Positions 47,128-55,573 of a stretch of DNA of 64,000 bases are shown here, piece after piece (within the stretch, counting starts at the first letter, position 1; each line of letters begins with the position of its first letter). The stretch is from Methylobacterium nonmethylotrophicum. Its GTDB lineage: Bacteria > Pseudomonadota > Alphaproteobacteria > Rhizobiales > Beijerinckiaceae. Location of the stretch: the NCBI RefSeq assembly GCF_004745635.1, contig NZ_SRLB01000004.1, positions 248,001-312,000 on the forward strand, written 5' to 3'. The notes beneath the pieces were generated by a model, which had not been told where the DNA came from, did not search any database, and saw nothing but the letters and a program-made list of their open reading frames with translations. Made by a program: the position numbers and the translations under genes.

Positions 47128-48486
47128 TCAGCCCTCGAACATCACCTCGAGATGGACCGGGAACGGCGTGCCCTGCTGGTCGATCCGCCCGCGCGGGCCC
47201 TCGGCACGGCGCAGGGACCGGCGGGCGAGGAGGGGCTTGAGCAGGCCGGGCAGGGTCGCGCGGTTGAGGTGCGCCCCGAAGCAGAGATGCAGGCCGTGGC
47301 CCCACAGCATGTAGGTGTCCCAGGGCCGGTCGATGCGGAAGCGGCCGGGCTGCGGCACCGCGAGGGGGTCGAACATCGCCGAGAGGTTGGCGGCGAACAC
47401 CATCGTGCCCTCCGGGATGCGGCGGGCGCGCAGGGTGCCGCCGGCCACCGTCGCGTCGCGCATCGCCCGGCGGTAGATCACCGGGTTGAGCGGGCGGAAG
47501 CGCAGGGCCTCGAACACGTGGCCGGCGACGCCGTCGTCGTCGCCGGCCCGCGCCGCCTTCTGGGCGCCGGCGAGCGCCGCCGGCCGGTCGAGCAATTCGT
47601 CGAGGGCCAGGGTCGCGGCGGCCGAGGTCGTCGGCAGCTCCCCGATCAGGAGGCCGATCAGGTTGTCGCGGATGGCGCGGTCGTCCAGGCCCGGCGTGCC
47701 CGAGGCCTGGAGCGCCAGGCAGCGGCCGAGGACGTCGTCGCGGGTCTCGCCCGAGGCCTTGCGGGCCGCGATGTGCCCGCCGAGCCAGTCGCGGAAGGAA
47801 GCGGCGGCGGAGGCCGCCTTCGCGTCGAGGGCGGGGTCGGCCTGGAGGTCGAGGAAGAGGTACCAGAACAAGGTCGTGGTCCAGTCGACCATCTCGGCCC
47901 GCGACGGGCCGGGCGTGCCGAAGTAATGGTCGAGGAGGCCGGCGGCGACCGGAAGCGTCAGCGCCTGCGGTACGTCGATCCTCCCGCCCGCGGCCGCGAC
48001 GCGGCTTAGCGCCTCCCGGGCGACGAACGGCGCCACCACTGCCGGCACGTCCTCGCGCCGGACCACCAGCCGCATGGCGGAGACGTCGCGGGTGTAGCGC
48101 GGCGTATCCTGCATGCCGAGGAAGAAGTTCTCGCCGTCGGTGATGGCCTTCATCCGCGGCCCGTAGACGACGCCGAAATCGTCGTCGCGCGACAGGACGT
48201 CGATCACGTCGTCGCGCCGGGTCACGATCGCGGTGCCGGAATTGGCGTAAGCCGCGACGAGGACGGTGCCGAACCGCAGGTTGGGCTGGACGAGGCGCAG
48301 AACCGCGAAGACCCGGCGCTGCCCGACCGGCGAGGCGAAGAGCGCGGCGAGACGCGCGCCGACCGGGCCGGAGCCGCGCGAGATGGCCGCTGCGGCCTCC
48401 CCCGCGAGCAGGAGCGCGGCGCCGAGTCCCTCGCCCACGAGGAGCAGGCGCCGCCAGAGCATGACCGGAAGGTTGAGGAGCCACAT
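47128..48486 (-). CDS. Cytochrome P450 with atypical I-helix
   Basis: A 452-residue P450. The heme-binding loop WGHGLHLCFGAHLN puts the thiolate Cys near 402, and EALR at 326-329 is the K-helix ExxR. In the I-helix the normal (A/G)Gx(D/E)T(T/S) reads GELPTT (282-287), so the acidic residue is replaced by proline. That is the change seen in P450s that act on hydroperoxides rather than O2, such as allene oxide synthases. The N-terminal 35 residues are hydrophobic and may anchor it to the membrane. It starts 7 bases after the DyP peroxidase stop and is the last gene of the operon. Confidence 0.9.
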   Translation of the reverse strand: MWLLNLPVMLWRRLLLVGEGLGAALLLAGEAAAAISRGSGPVGARLAALFASPVGQRRVFAVLRLVQPNLRFGTVLVAAYANSGTAIVTRRDDVIDVLSRDDDFGVVYGPRMKAITDGENFFLGMQDTPRYTRDVSAMRLVVRREDVPAVVAPFVAREALSRVAAAGGRIDVPQALTLPVAAGLLDHYFGTPGPSRAEMVDWTTTLFWYLFLDLQADPALDAKAASAAASFRDWLGGHIAARKASGETRDDVLGRCLALQASGTPGLDDRAIRDNLIGLLIGELPTTSAAATLALDELLDRPAALAGAQKAARAGDDDGVAGHVFEALRFRPLNPVIYRRAMRDATVAGGTLRARRIPEGTMVFAANLSAMFDPLAVPQPGRFRIDRPWDTYMLWGHGLHLCFGAHLNRATLPGLLKPLLARRSLRRAEGPRGRIDQQGTPFPVHLEVMFEG

Positions 48487-48493
48487 GGCGGCC

Positions 48494-50179
48494 TCAGGTC
48501 GGGTCGGTGATGCCGGTGCCGATCAGGCGCAGGGCCGTCATGCTCGGCACGAAGAAGTAGTCGCCGCCGCGGGGCTCCACGAGCTGGGGGATCCGGCCGC
48601 ACAGGAAGGGCAGCCGGCCGCCCTTCGGGTCGACCGGGATCACGAGCTTCGCATCCTGCGCCAGATCGCGGCTCGGCGGATGGTTGCCGATCACCGGGCA
48701 GGTGTCGCTGCCGACGTTGAAGTCGAGCCCGTACTGCATCCATTGCTGCTGCACGAACTCGAACTGGCGAAACAGGTTGGCGCAGAGCGCCAGGAAGATG
48801 ATGCCCTGCTCGCCCGCATCCGTGCCGCTGCCGCCCTGGTCCGGCCCGCCATAGGGCAGGCCGCGGCGCAGGATGCGGCGGCGGTTGACCAGCGCCGAGC
48901 CGTCGCCGCTCTTCGGATGCGGGTCGAGCATGTCGCGCGGGTTGGCCCGGCGCATGTGCGCGGCGACCGGGCAGGTCGTGCCGGCGAGGTCGTCGCGGTA
49001 GGTGAAGTCGGTGTAGCGCAGGGCGAGGGCGGCGAGCTTCGGCTTGTCGTCGGCCGCCCGGGCTTCGGCGAGGGCCGCCTGGAAGGCCTGCCAGTCGGCA
49101 TGGGTCGGTGCCGCCTGGAGCGGGATCCCGTCCTCCCAGCGCCCGACGAGCTTGGCGCGCAGGGTCGCCTCGGCCTCGGCCGGCGGGATGCCGTGGATGG
49201 CCGCGTAGGCCTGCCCCTGGTCGCGGATATAGGCGGCGAAGCTCGCGACGTTCTCGTGCAGCTTGCGATAGGCCATGAACGTGCCGTTGCGGCTGAACTC
49301 GATCGGCATCGCCGCGCCGGGGATCTCCTGCGCCTCGTCCGGGTAGCCGAGCAGGAACTCGCCGGTGGCGAGCGGCGCCCAGGTCCGGTCCGGCATCAGC
49401 TTGCCGCCGCCGACCACCCGCAGCCGCTCCGCCCCGGCCGGGAACTGGCCCTCGAAGACGGGGTCGCCGAAGCCGTCGGAGAGCCCGAAATGCTCCTTGT
49501 TGGTCGGGACGGGGCCGTCCTCGCCCGGGCGCAGCACCGCGGACATCTCCTGGAAGTCCGCCCCGTCCGGCCCGGTGCCGGGCAGGAGCACGACCTCGCC
49601 GCCCGAGGCCGCGCAGAGGTCCCGCAGGGCTTTCGTCTCGTCCTCGAGCTCCGCGACCGGGGTGCCGTCGCGGTTCATCTGCGCGTTCAGCATCACCAGG
49701 ATGTGGACGCGGGTGTCGCCGGTCGAGTCGCGCCAGACCGCGTCGCGCCGGTCCAGGAACCGATCGTCGCCGAGGATCTCGGCCCGCTGCGCCATGCCGT
49801 CGATGAACTCGTCCGGCATGCCGCGCAGGGTGCGGACCGGCACCCCGAGGGCGAGGAGGCCGCGGAACGTGAAGGCGAGGTTGAGGGTCACCTTCGGCTT
49901 GCGAAGCGTCACCGCGCCCGGATAGTCGTCCTGCCTCGCGGCGCGGGCCACGTCCTTGACGCGCGGGGCACGGGTGCGCAGCAGCGCCTCGCCCCGGTGC
50001 GGATCGTGCCAGCGCGCCGCCGTGGTGACGCGCGGGCGCAAGGCCTCCACGAAGGCGCGGCCCTGCTTGCCGTCGCCGCGCACGGTCAGGAAGAAGGCGC
50101 GGGCCTTGGGGAAGCCCTGGCGGCCATAGGCCCGCAGGATGCCGCCCTGGATGTCGGCGAGGTCGAGGAGGGTCGTCAT
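48494..50179 (-). CDS. DyP-type heme peroxidase
   Basis: A 561-residue peroxidase of the DyP superfamily. The catalytic GxxDG is GLSDG at residues 232-236, the proximal heme histidine is His408 in CPVAAHMRRANPR, and GTFMAYRKLHENV carries the conserved Arg/Lys region. Its long sequence with a large C-terminal half resembles the fungal-type class rather than short encapsulin-linked DyPs. No signal peptide, so cytoplasmic or membrane-associated with partners. ATG at 50179 has GAGGAGGGTCGTC near it. It is encoded between two unknown paralogous genes and the P450, all on the minus strand. Confidence 0.93.
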   Translation of the reverse strand: MTTLLDLADIQGGILRAYGRQGFPKARAFFLTVRGDGKQGRAFVEALRPRVTTAARWHDPHRGEALLRTRAPRVKDVARAARQDDYPGAVTLRKPKVTLNLAFTFRGLLALGVPVRTLRGMPDEFIDGMAQRAEILGDDRFLDRRDAVWRDSTGDTRVHILVMLNAQMNRDGTPVAELEDETKALRDLCAASGGEVVLLPGTGPDGADFQEMSAVLRPGEDGPVPTNKEHFGLSDGFGDPVFEGQFPAGAERLRVVGGGKLMPDRTWAPLATGEFLLGYPDEAQEIPGAAMPIEFSRNGTFMAYRKLHENVASFAAYIRDQGQAYAAIHGIPPAEAEATLRAKLVGRWEDGIPLQAAPTHADWQAFQAALAEARAADDKPKLAALALRYTDFTYRDDLAGTTCPVAAHMRRANPRDMLDPHPKSGDGSALVNRRRILRRGLPYGGPDQGGSGTDAGEQGIIFLALCANLFRQFEFVQQQWMQYGLDFNVGSDTCPVIGNHPPSRDLAQDAKLVIPVDPKGGRLPFLCGRIPQLVEPRGGDYFFVPSMTALRLIGTGITDPT

Positions 50180-50382
50180 GGCCGTGATGTCCCGGGCGGG
50201 AGTGCCGGCCGGCCCGAGACGTGCCGGCCGCAAGGGCGGGGTCGTGGCGCTAAGCAGAATGTCATGGCGCAACTCTGCCTAAGCTCTTGTTTTTGCATCA
50301 TTTTCATTGGCGCGATCCTTCGGTTCGCCGCCGAACCGGTGACCACGTCGGCACCGGTCGCTCGCGACCGGCGGAATGATGC

Positions 50383-51315
50383 TTAGCTGCCGATCACGCC
50401 GGGGTTCTGCGTCGGCCCCTCGAGGTCCCGGGGCCGATGGGTGGCCAGGAACTGGCGGAAGGCCGCGCCGAGCGCCTGCGGCGCCGCACCCTGGTGGTCG
50501 ATCGCGAAGCGGGTGAAGGCCTGCTGGAGGTAGAGGGCCTTGAGGACGTGACGCAGGCTCGCATCCGGCGCCGCCGGCAGGGGCCGGGCGCCATGGAGCA
50601 TCACGATCCCCACATCGACCGCGAGGCCGGCGAGGCCGAGGACCAGCGCCAGGACCAGCCCGGTCGGCCAGCTCACGCGGTGGAGGAGGGCCGCGATGAC
50701 CGGCAGCGCGACGCCGATCAGCGGCAGGGCGACCAGCAGCGCCCGGGACAGCGACGGCAGCTGCGGCGGGCCGATCCAGTAGTCGTTGAACGGCATCGTC
50801 GTCTCGACCTGGCAGGGCAGGAGGAAGTCGGCGAAGCTGCGGGCGTCGCGCACGGCGGAAAAGCCGTAGCAGAAGCGGAACACCGCCTCGAGCTCCCGCG
50901 GCATCAGGGTCCAGAGCTCCTCGCAGTAGCGTCGCGGCTCGTTCGCGCCGGCCTGCGGGTCGAAGTCAATCATCACCAGGAGGTAGGGGCAGGCGAGGAC
51001 GTCGTTCGGCTGCGCCGCCAGCAGGTCGGTCCCGTGCAGGGCGTCCGCCACGGCGTCGCTGTGATCGCGCCCGTTGAAGAACGGCTGGTCGAGCATGACC
51101 AGCCGAGCGAAATGCGTGCGCAGGGAGCGGGCGAAGGGGCTCTGGATCCCGACCGTCACCGCCTCCGGCGATTGCAGGGCGGTCGGCAGGGTCTCGAGCG
51201 CCTCGCGCACCATGTGGACGGGGGAGCTGCGCAGGCCCTCGTGCTCGACGATGACGTCGTTCTTGATCGGCACGATCGCGGTGAAGAAGTAGTGGCCGCC
51301 GTCGAGGTTCGGCAT
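50383..51315 (-). CDS. Unknown HFAR-motif protein B with C-terminal membrane hairpin
   Basis: A 310-residue protein of no named family. Its N-terminal half resembles its upstream neighbour A: a first strand FTAIVPIKN, then RTHFARLVML, later PYLLVMIDFD and QVETTMPFNDYW. This looks like a divergent dimeric alpha/beta (ferredoxin-like) domain. Two hydrophobic helices follow (ALLVALPLIGVALPVIAALL and TGLVLALVLGLAGLAVDVGIV), then a soluble tail. It starts one base after the stop of protein A, so the two are translated together. It ends about 200 bases before the DyP gene. Function unknown; likely a partner of the peroxidase/P450. Confidence 0.65.
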   Translation of the reverse strand: MPNLDGGHYFFTAIVPIKNDVIVEHEGLRSSPVHMVREALETLPTALQSPEAVTVGIQSPFARSLRTHFARLVMLDQPFFNGRDHSDAVADALHGTDLLAAQPNDVLACPYLLVMIDFDPQAGANEPRRYCEELWTLMPRELEAVFRFCYGFSAVRDARSFADFLLPCQVETTMPFNDYWIGPPQLPSLSRALLVALPLIGVALPVIAALLHRVSWPTGLVLALVLGLAGLAVDVGIVMLHGARPLPAAPDASLRHVLKALYLQQAFTRFAIDHQGAAPQALGAAFRQFLATHRPRDLEGPTQNPGVIGS

Positions 51316-51316
51316 G

Positions 51317-52135
51317 TCAGCGCTCCTTGCCGCGGCCGTCCCTGCCGCTGCCCCGTGTGCGGCCCCTGAGCAGGGCGTCGACCATCGCCCGGACCGCCGC
51401 GGACTGGTCGGCACCGGGCGCGGCCTCGGCCGTCTGGAGGCTCGCCGTGGCGGGCGCCGGCGCCACGACCTGCGCCGGGGGCGGGCCGCTGCCGTCCCGG
51501 CCCCAGCGCTCCCGCACCATGGCGCAGCGGTGCAGGTCGGCGATCGCGGTGTCGCGGCTCGCGACCGGCCCGTAGCCCGGGGCGCCGAGGCAGCCCTGGT
51601 TCCCGGTGAGCACCTTGCGGAAGGCTGCCGCGACCGCGGCGTCGTCGCCGTCCGGCTTCACCGCCCGCAGGGCGGCGGCGAGCTGCAGCGCCAGCTTGAT
51701 GTCGCGCTGGCCGCTGCCGGGCGTGGCGTTGTAGTAGTAGCCGGTATCGATCTGGTTCGCCCGGATGTAGGACTTGAACGGTGAGATCGGGATCGAGTTC
51801 GGATACTTGGTGCTGCCGTACCAGAAGAGGTCGAGGCCGTTGGGGATGCCATCCGCGAAGGCGTCGATGTACTGGTCCCAGGTGCCGTTGAAGTTGCTGC
51901 AGAACAGCATGTAGTCGTTGGCGAGGGTCTGCCGCGGCTGGCCGCGGCTCGGCCACTGGTCGCGCCGGATGATGACCCAGCGGGCGAAATGGATCAGCGA
52001 CAATCCGAGCAGTCCCGACAGGGTGCCCGGAAAAGCCCGCGCCACCATGAAGATGAAGCGGTTCAGCCAAGTCCATCGCGGCCTGATCGGCGTCACGACG
52101 TTCATGCCATAGGCTTTGCCGGCCACGTTCGACAT
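51317..52135 (-). CDS. Unknown HFAR-motif protein A, first gene of the DyP-P450 operon
   Basis: A 272-residue protein with no family I can name. Residues 10-60 hold NVVTPIRPRW, a hydrophobic stretch (FPGTLSGLLGLSL) and IHFARWVIIR; then NDYMLFCSNFNGTWDQYIDAF and SYIRANQIDTGYYYNATPG. The PI(R/K)-HFAR-(F/D)(F/N)-QxxT order is shared with protein B, so the two are paralogues. The C-terminal 60 residues are Ala/Pro-rich and probably disordered. ATG at 52135 is the first likely start. It leads an operon A-B-DyP-P450 on the minus strand. Confidence 0.65.
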   Translation of the reverse strand: MSNVAGKAYGMNVVTPIRPRWTWLNRFIFMVARAFPGTLSGLLGLSLIHFARWVIIRRDQWPSRGQPRQTLANDYMLFCSNFNGTWDQYIDAFADGIPNGLDLFWYGSTKYPNSIPISPFKSYIRANQIDTGYYYNATPGSGQRDIKLALQLAAALRAVKPDGDDAAVAAAFRKVLTGNQGCLGAPGYGPVASRDTAIADLHRCAMVRERWGRDGSGPPPAQVVAPAPATASLQTAEAAPGADQSAAVRAMVDALLRGRTRGSGRDGRGKER

Positions 52136-52341
52136 GAGCCCGCCCCTGCTTCGTACTGAGACACTAGCACAGCCTGAAGCGACATCAACGCGATGCGATG
52201 CACGGCATGATGGAAAAATCGCGGTCCAGAACCGGACGGCGCAGCGGCGGGCGATGCTCTGGTATCGCACGGGACAAGTTGCGGGCTGTCCGTGACGAGG
52301 CGGCGAATGTCGCCGCCCCGGATTGAAAAAGTATTTTCCAT

Positions 52342-52362
52342 GCGCACGACTCGACTGTGCGC
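52342..52362. other. Short dyad upstream of the DyP-P450 operon
   Basis: GCGCAC, nine bases, GTGCGC, with an AT-rich run (GAAAAAGTATTTTCC) just to its left. It lies in the 263-base gap between the AMP-ligase stop and protein A start. It may be the ligase terminator or an operator of the operon; neither is proven. Confidence 0.3.
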
Positions 52363-52398
52363 GAGGCCGACGGCCGGGGCGAGGTCCCGCCCGCCGCG

Positions 52399-53595
52399 TC
52401 AGCCGACCGGGCGCTCGTCGGCGATGACCTTGCCGTCGTTGGGCAGGCTGCCGGGGGCGACGAGCTCGACCGTGCCGCGCAGCTTCGTCACCGTCCGCAA
52501 CGTCTCGGACACGGCCTCCGCCAGGGCGGCCTCGGCGGAGGCGCTCTCGGCCCGCAGGGTCATCGCGTCGGCCTCGTCGGCCCGGGTCACCACCAGGCGC
52601 AGGCGGCCGAGATCCGGGTGCCGCCGGGCGATCTCGGCGACCTGCTCGGGGCGCACGAACATGCCCTTCACCTTGGCGGCCTGGTCGGCCCGGCCCATCC
52701 AGCCGCGGATGCGGCCCCCGGGCAGAGCCGCCGTGAGGTCGCCGAGGGCGTAGCGGATCAGCGGCCGGTCGAGGTCGAGCACCGTGACGACGATCTCGCC
52801 GACCTCGCCCTCCGGCACCGGGTCGCCGGTGCCCGGCCGCACGATCTCGAGGATCACACCGTCGCCGACGCGCAGGCCGGGTTCCCCCGGCGTCTCGTAG
52901 GCGATGAAGCCGACATCGGCGGTGGCGTAGGCCTGGGCTGCCGCGATGCCGCGCTCCCGGAACTCGGCCTGGAGCGAGGGCGGGAAGGCGGCGCCCGAGA
53001 CCAGCGCCTTGACGAGCGACGACACGTCCCGCCCGGCCTTCTGGCCGGAATCGAGCAGCACCTTGAGGAAGTCCGGCGTGCCGACATAGCCGGCAGGCCG
53101 GTAGGCCTCGATCAGGTCGAGCTGCTGCTCGGTGTTGCCGGGCCCGGCGGGAATCACCGCGCAGCCCAGCGCCCGCGCGGCGGTGTCGAAGATGAACCCG
53201 CCCGGCGTCAGGTGGTAGCCGAAGGTGTTGAGCACCACCTCGCCGGGCCGGAACCCGGCGGCGGCGAGCGCCGGCGCGCCGCCCCACGGATCCTCGCCCG
53301 AGCGCTGCGGCTCGAAGATCGGGCCCGGCGAGGTGAACAGGCGGGGAAACCCGCCCGCGACCCCCGGCACGAAGCCGCCGAAGGGCAGGGCCTCGCGCTG
53401 GCGCGCCGGCATCTCGCCCTTGCGCAGGACCGGCAGGCGGGCCAGCGCCGCCCGGTCTGTCACGGCCGCGGGATCGATGCCGGCGAGGTGGGCCGCGTAG
53501 GCGGGCGCCCGCAGGGCGGCCGCGAGGGCCGCCGGCAGGCGCGCGAGCAGGGCGGATTCGGGGGTGGCGGAGGCGTGGGCGTCGTCGTGGGGCAT
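52399..53595 (-). CDS. Phenylacetate-CoA-ligase-like AMP-binding protein
   Basis: A 398-residue member of the PaaK-like adenylate-forming family. Features: LFTSPGPIFEPQR near residue 90, VLNTFGYHLTPGGFIFD, VGTPDFLKVLLDSGQKAGRD, QAYATADVGFIAYETP and the hinge-like GWMGRADQAAKVKGMFVRPEQ. It would activate an aryl or other carboxylate to a CoA ester in the cytoplasm. It is shorter than typical PaaK (about 430) at the N-terminus. It is alone on the minus strand, downstream of a toxin remnant. Confidence 0.85.
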   Translation of the reverse strand: MPHDDAHASATPESALLARLPAALAAALRAPAYAAHLAGIDPAAVTDRAALARLPVLRKGEMPARQREALPFGGFVPGVAGGFPRLFTSPGPIFEPQRSGEDPWGGAPALAAAGFRPGEVVLNTFGYHLTPGGFIFDTAARALGCAVIPAGPGNTEQQLDLIEAYRPAGYVGTPDFLKVLLDSGQKAGRDVSSLVKALVSGAAFPPSLQAEFRERGIAAAQAYATADVGFIAYETPGEPGLRVGDGVILEIVRPGTGDPVPEGEVGEIVVTVLDLDRPLIRYALGDLTAALPGGRIRGWMGRADQAAKVKGMFVRPEQVAEIARRHPDLGRLRLVVTRADEADAMTLRAESASAEAALAEAVSETLRTVTKLRGTVELVAPGSLPNDGKVIADERPVG

Positions 53596-53764
53596 GGTGG
53601 GGCGTCCTTCCGGTATGGCCTGCCCGCGCGTTGGTCGCGCGGTGCGTCAGGCTGGGAATCGGTGAATACCGATCTTGGTGAAAGGGCCGGCGATTGCGGC
53701 ACAGGTCGCCGCTTGCATCGTGGGCAGAGTCTCTGGAAGCGCGTCCTCAGAGTGCCGTTCCGAC

Positions 53765-53908
53765 ATGCCGCGCGTCCTCCAACATCCCGAATGCGCCGCG
53801 CGGTTCTCGACGCTGCCCGATGCGGCGGCGTTCGCCCAGATCGCCAAGAGGATCGATCGGCTCGCGCTCGGGATCCCGGGCGACGTGGCGCCGGTCGCCG
53901 CGTCCTGA
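53765..53908 (+). pseudogene. Remnant of a RelE/HigB-type toxin
   Basis: The frame VLQHPECAARFSTL... IAKRIDRLALGIPGDVAPV matches the N-terminal two thirds of PF05973-type toxins (RIxRLxxGNxGDVxPV) but stops right where the conserved GVSELRI-GPGYRVYF catalytic part should begin. Downstream sequence keeps only weak traces after a frame break. No antitoxin partner follows on the plus strand. It therefore looks like a decayed toxin gene. Confidence 0.5.
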
Positions 53909-53977
53909 CATCGCGCATCGCCGTCGCGAACAATCCTGGCTCGCAAGGTCAGACCGGCGATGCGCTCCCCCCGAGCG

Positions 53978-54199
53978 TCACAGGCCGAGGCGATCGAGGT
54001 CACGCAGATCCTGCATCAGGTCCGCGTCATCGTGATCGGTGTACACGCCACGCTCCTTCAGAAAGGCGTCGAGCATCGTCCGGGTGCCGAAGCCGAGGCG
54101 GCGGCGCAGTTCGGGCGGGGTCAGCAGCCCGGCCCGGAATTCTTCGACGGCGCAGTCTTCCAGAGCACGCCGAGCCGGCTTGTCCCCGTCGGCTCCCAT
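53978..54199 (-). CDS. UPF0175-like antitoxin protein, 73 aa, orphan
   Basis: A 73-residue protein matching UPF0175: ALEDCAVEEFRAGLLTPPELRRRLGF, TMLDAFLKERGVYTDHD and DLMQDLRDLDRL. UPF0175 proteins are usually the antitoxin of a DUF3368 PIN-type toxin, but no such toxin follows on this strand. It begins 10 bases downstream of the CitE-like lyase gene and may be carried on that message. Confidence 0.7.
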   Translation of the reverse strand: MGADGDKPARRALEDCAVEEFRAGLLTPPELRRRLGFGTRTMLDAFLKERGVYTDHDDADLMQDLRDLDRLGL

Positions 54200-54209
54200 C
54201 TGCCGCGCC

Positions 54210-55076
54210 TCACCCCAGCCGCGCCAGCAGCCGCTCCGCCCGGCGCAGGTGCGGGCGGTCGAACATCTCGCCGTCGATCCCGACCACGCCGACGCCCGGC
54301 GCCGCCGCGAAGGCGGCCACGACCGTCCGCGCCTGGGCGACCGCGGCTGGCGTCGGCGTGAAGGCCTCGTTGATCACCGGGACTTGCGCCGGATGGATCG
54401 CCATCTTGCCGGCAAAGCCGTCGCGCCGCGCCGTGCGGCACTCGCGGGCGAGGCCCTCGAGATCGCGGAAATGGGCGTTGATGGTGTCGATGGCGTCGAC
54501 CTCCGCCGCCGCCGCCGCCATCAGGGTGAGGTTGCGGGCCAGCTGGAACGGCGCGCTCCAGGCGCCGTCCTCGCCCCGGTTGGTCTCCGCGCCGAGATCG
54601 GCCGAGAGGTCCTCCGCCCCCCAGGTGACGCCGGCGAGCCGCGGGCTCGATCCCGGCAGGCTCTGGAGCGCGAACACCGCCCGCGCCGTCTCGGTGGCGA
54701 TCGGCAGGATGCGGGTCGCGCCGTCGGGGAGCCCGTGCTCGGCCTCGTGCACCGCGAGGCGCGCGCCCAGCGCCGCGACGGACGGGCCGCCCTCGGCCTT
54801 CGGCAGCATGATCCCGTCGGGGGCGTGCGGCATCACCGCCGCGAGGTCGTCGTCGGTGAGCCCCGTGTCGAGCGCGTTGACGCGGACGTAGAGCTTCGGC
54901 CGCCCGGCCTGCTGCCGCATCCGGGCCAGGAACGCGGCGGCGACCTCGCGCGCCTTCGGCTTCTCTGCCAGCGCGACCGAATCCTCGAGGTCGAGGATCA
55001 GGGCGTCGGCCCCGACCTCCAGGCCCTTCTCCTGCTTGCGGGGGGAATCGCCGGGCACGAACAGCAGGGAGCGCAT
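54210..55076 (-). CDS. CoA ester lyase, HpcH/HpaI-CitE family
   Basis: A 288-residue CitE-like lyase cleaving a malyl-, citramalyl- or related CoA ester. Signature segments are RSLLFVPGDSPRKQEKGLE (CoA/Mg site), ADALILDLEDSVA with the metal-binding Glu-Asp, LYVRVNALDT, and GVTWGAEDLSADLGAE, with the C-terminal GFAGKMAIHPAQVPV. Shorter than MclA-type malyl-CoA lyases and nearer to citramalyl-CoA lyase in size. It begins 2 bases after the MaoC stop. The pair may form an itaconyl/mesaconyl-CoA type side pathway. Confidence 0.9.
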   Translation of the reverse strand: MRSLLFVPGDSPRKQEKGLEVGADALILDLEDSVALAEKPKAREVAAAFLARMRQQAGRPKLYVRVNALDTGLTDDDLAAVMPHAPDGIMLPKAEGGPSVAALGARLAVHEAEHGLPDGATRILPIATETARAVFALQSLPGSSPRLAGVTWGAEDLSADLGAETNRGEDGAWSAPFQLARNLTLMAAAAAEVDAIDTINAHFRDLEGLARECRTARRDGFAGKMAIHPAQVPVINEAFTPTPAAVAQARTVVAAFAAAPGVGVVGIDGEMFDRPHLRRAERLLARLG

Positions 55077-55078
55077 GG

Positions 55079-55573
55079 TCAGGCCTCCTGGGCGGGGCGC
55101 TTGCGCATCATCGCCTGGCGGCGGCACTCGGCGACCAGCGTCCCGTCCTGCTTGTAGGCGCGGTGGACGAACTCGACGATGCCGGCGGTCGGCCGCGAGC
55201 GCGACTCGCGCTTGGCCACCACCTCGGTCGTCACGCTCACCGTGTCGCCCTCGAACAGGGGCGCGGGAAAGCGCGTCTCGGTCATGCCGAGATTGCCGAT
55301 CGTGGTGCCGACCGTGGTGTCGTTGACCGAGATGCCGATCATCAGGCCGAGGGTGAACAGCGAGTTCATCAGCGGTCTGCCCCACTCCGTCTCGGTGGCG
55401 CAGAAATGCGCGTCGATGTGGAGCGGCTGCGGGTTGAGGGTCATGTTGGAGAACAGCATATTGTCCATCTGCGTCACCGTGCGGGTGAGGCGATGACGCA
55501 ACGTGGCGCCGACCTCGAAATCCTCGAAGTACAGCCCGCCGCGCGGGTGGGTCGAAGCGGGAATCGTGCTCAC
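55079..55573 (-). CDS. MaoC family hydratase
   Basis: A 164-residue single hot-dog-fold hydratase. The MaoC motif NPQPLHIDAHFCATETEWGRPL supplies the catalytic Asp/His; the start GLYFEDFEVGATLRHRLTRTVT and the end of the fold FEGDTVSVTTEVVAKRESRSRP match itaconyl-/mesaconyl-CoA hydratase-like proteins. GTG at 55573 overlaps the liuD stop by four bases. Encoded directly before a CitE-like lyase, it probably hydrates the substrate that the lyase cleaves. Confidence 0.9.
   Translation of the reverse strand: MSTIPASTHPRGGLYFEDFEVGATLRHRLTRTVTQMDNMLFSNMTLNPQPLHIDAHFCATETEWGRPLMNSLFTLGLMIGISVNDTTVGTTIGNLGMTETRFPAPLFEGDTVSVTTEVVAKRESRSRPTAGIVEFVHRAYKQDGTLVAECRRQAMMRKRPAQEA

Noticed and set aside
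45251..48484. Very long open frame on the minus strand across the chemoreceptor and P450 genes
   Set aside because: Its translation is Arg/Gly/Pro/Ala-rich with no motif, and it is antisense to the clearly conserved chemoreceptor and in another frame over the P450. It is a chance frame of GC-rich DNA.
52357..54891. 844-codon open frame on the plus strand
   Set aside because: It runs antisense to the AMP-ligase and CitE genes; the translation is low-complexity and shows no family. Only the short toxin-like remnant in a nearby frame was kept.
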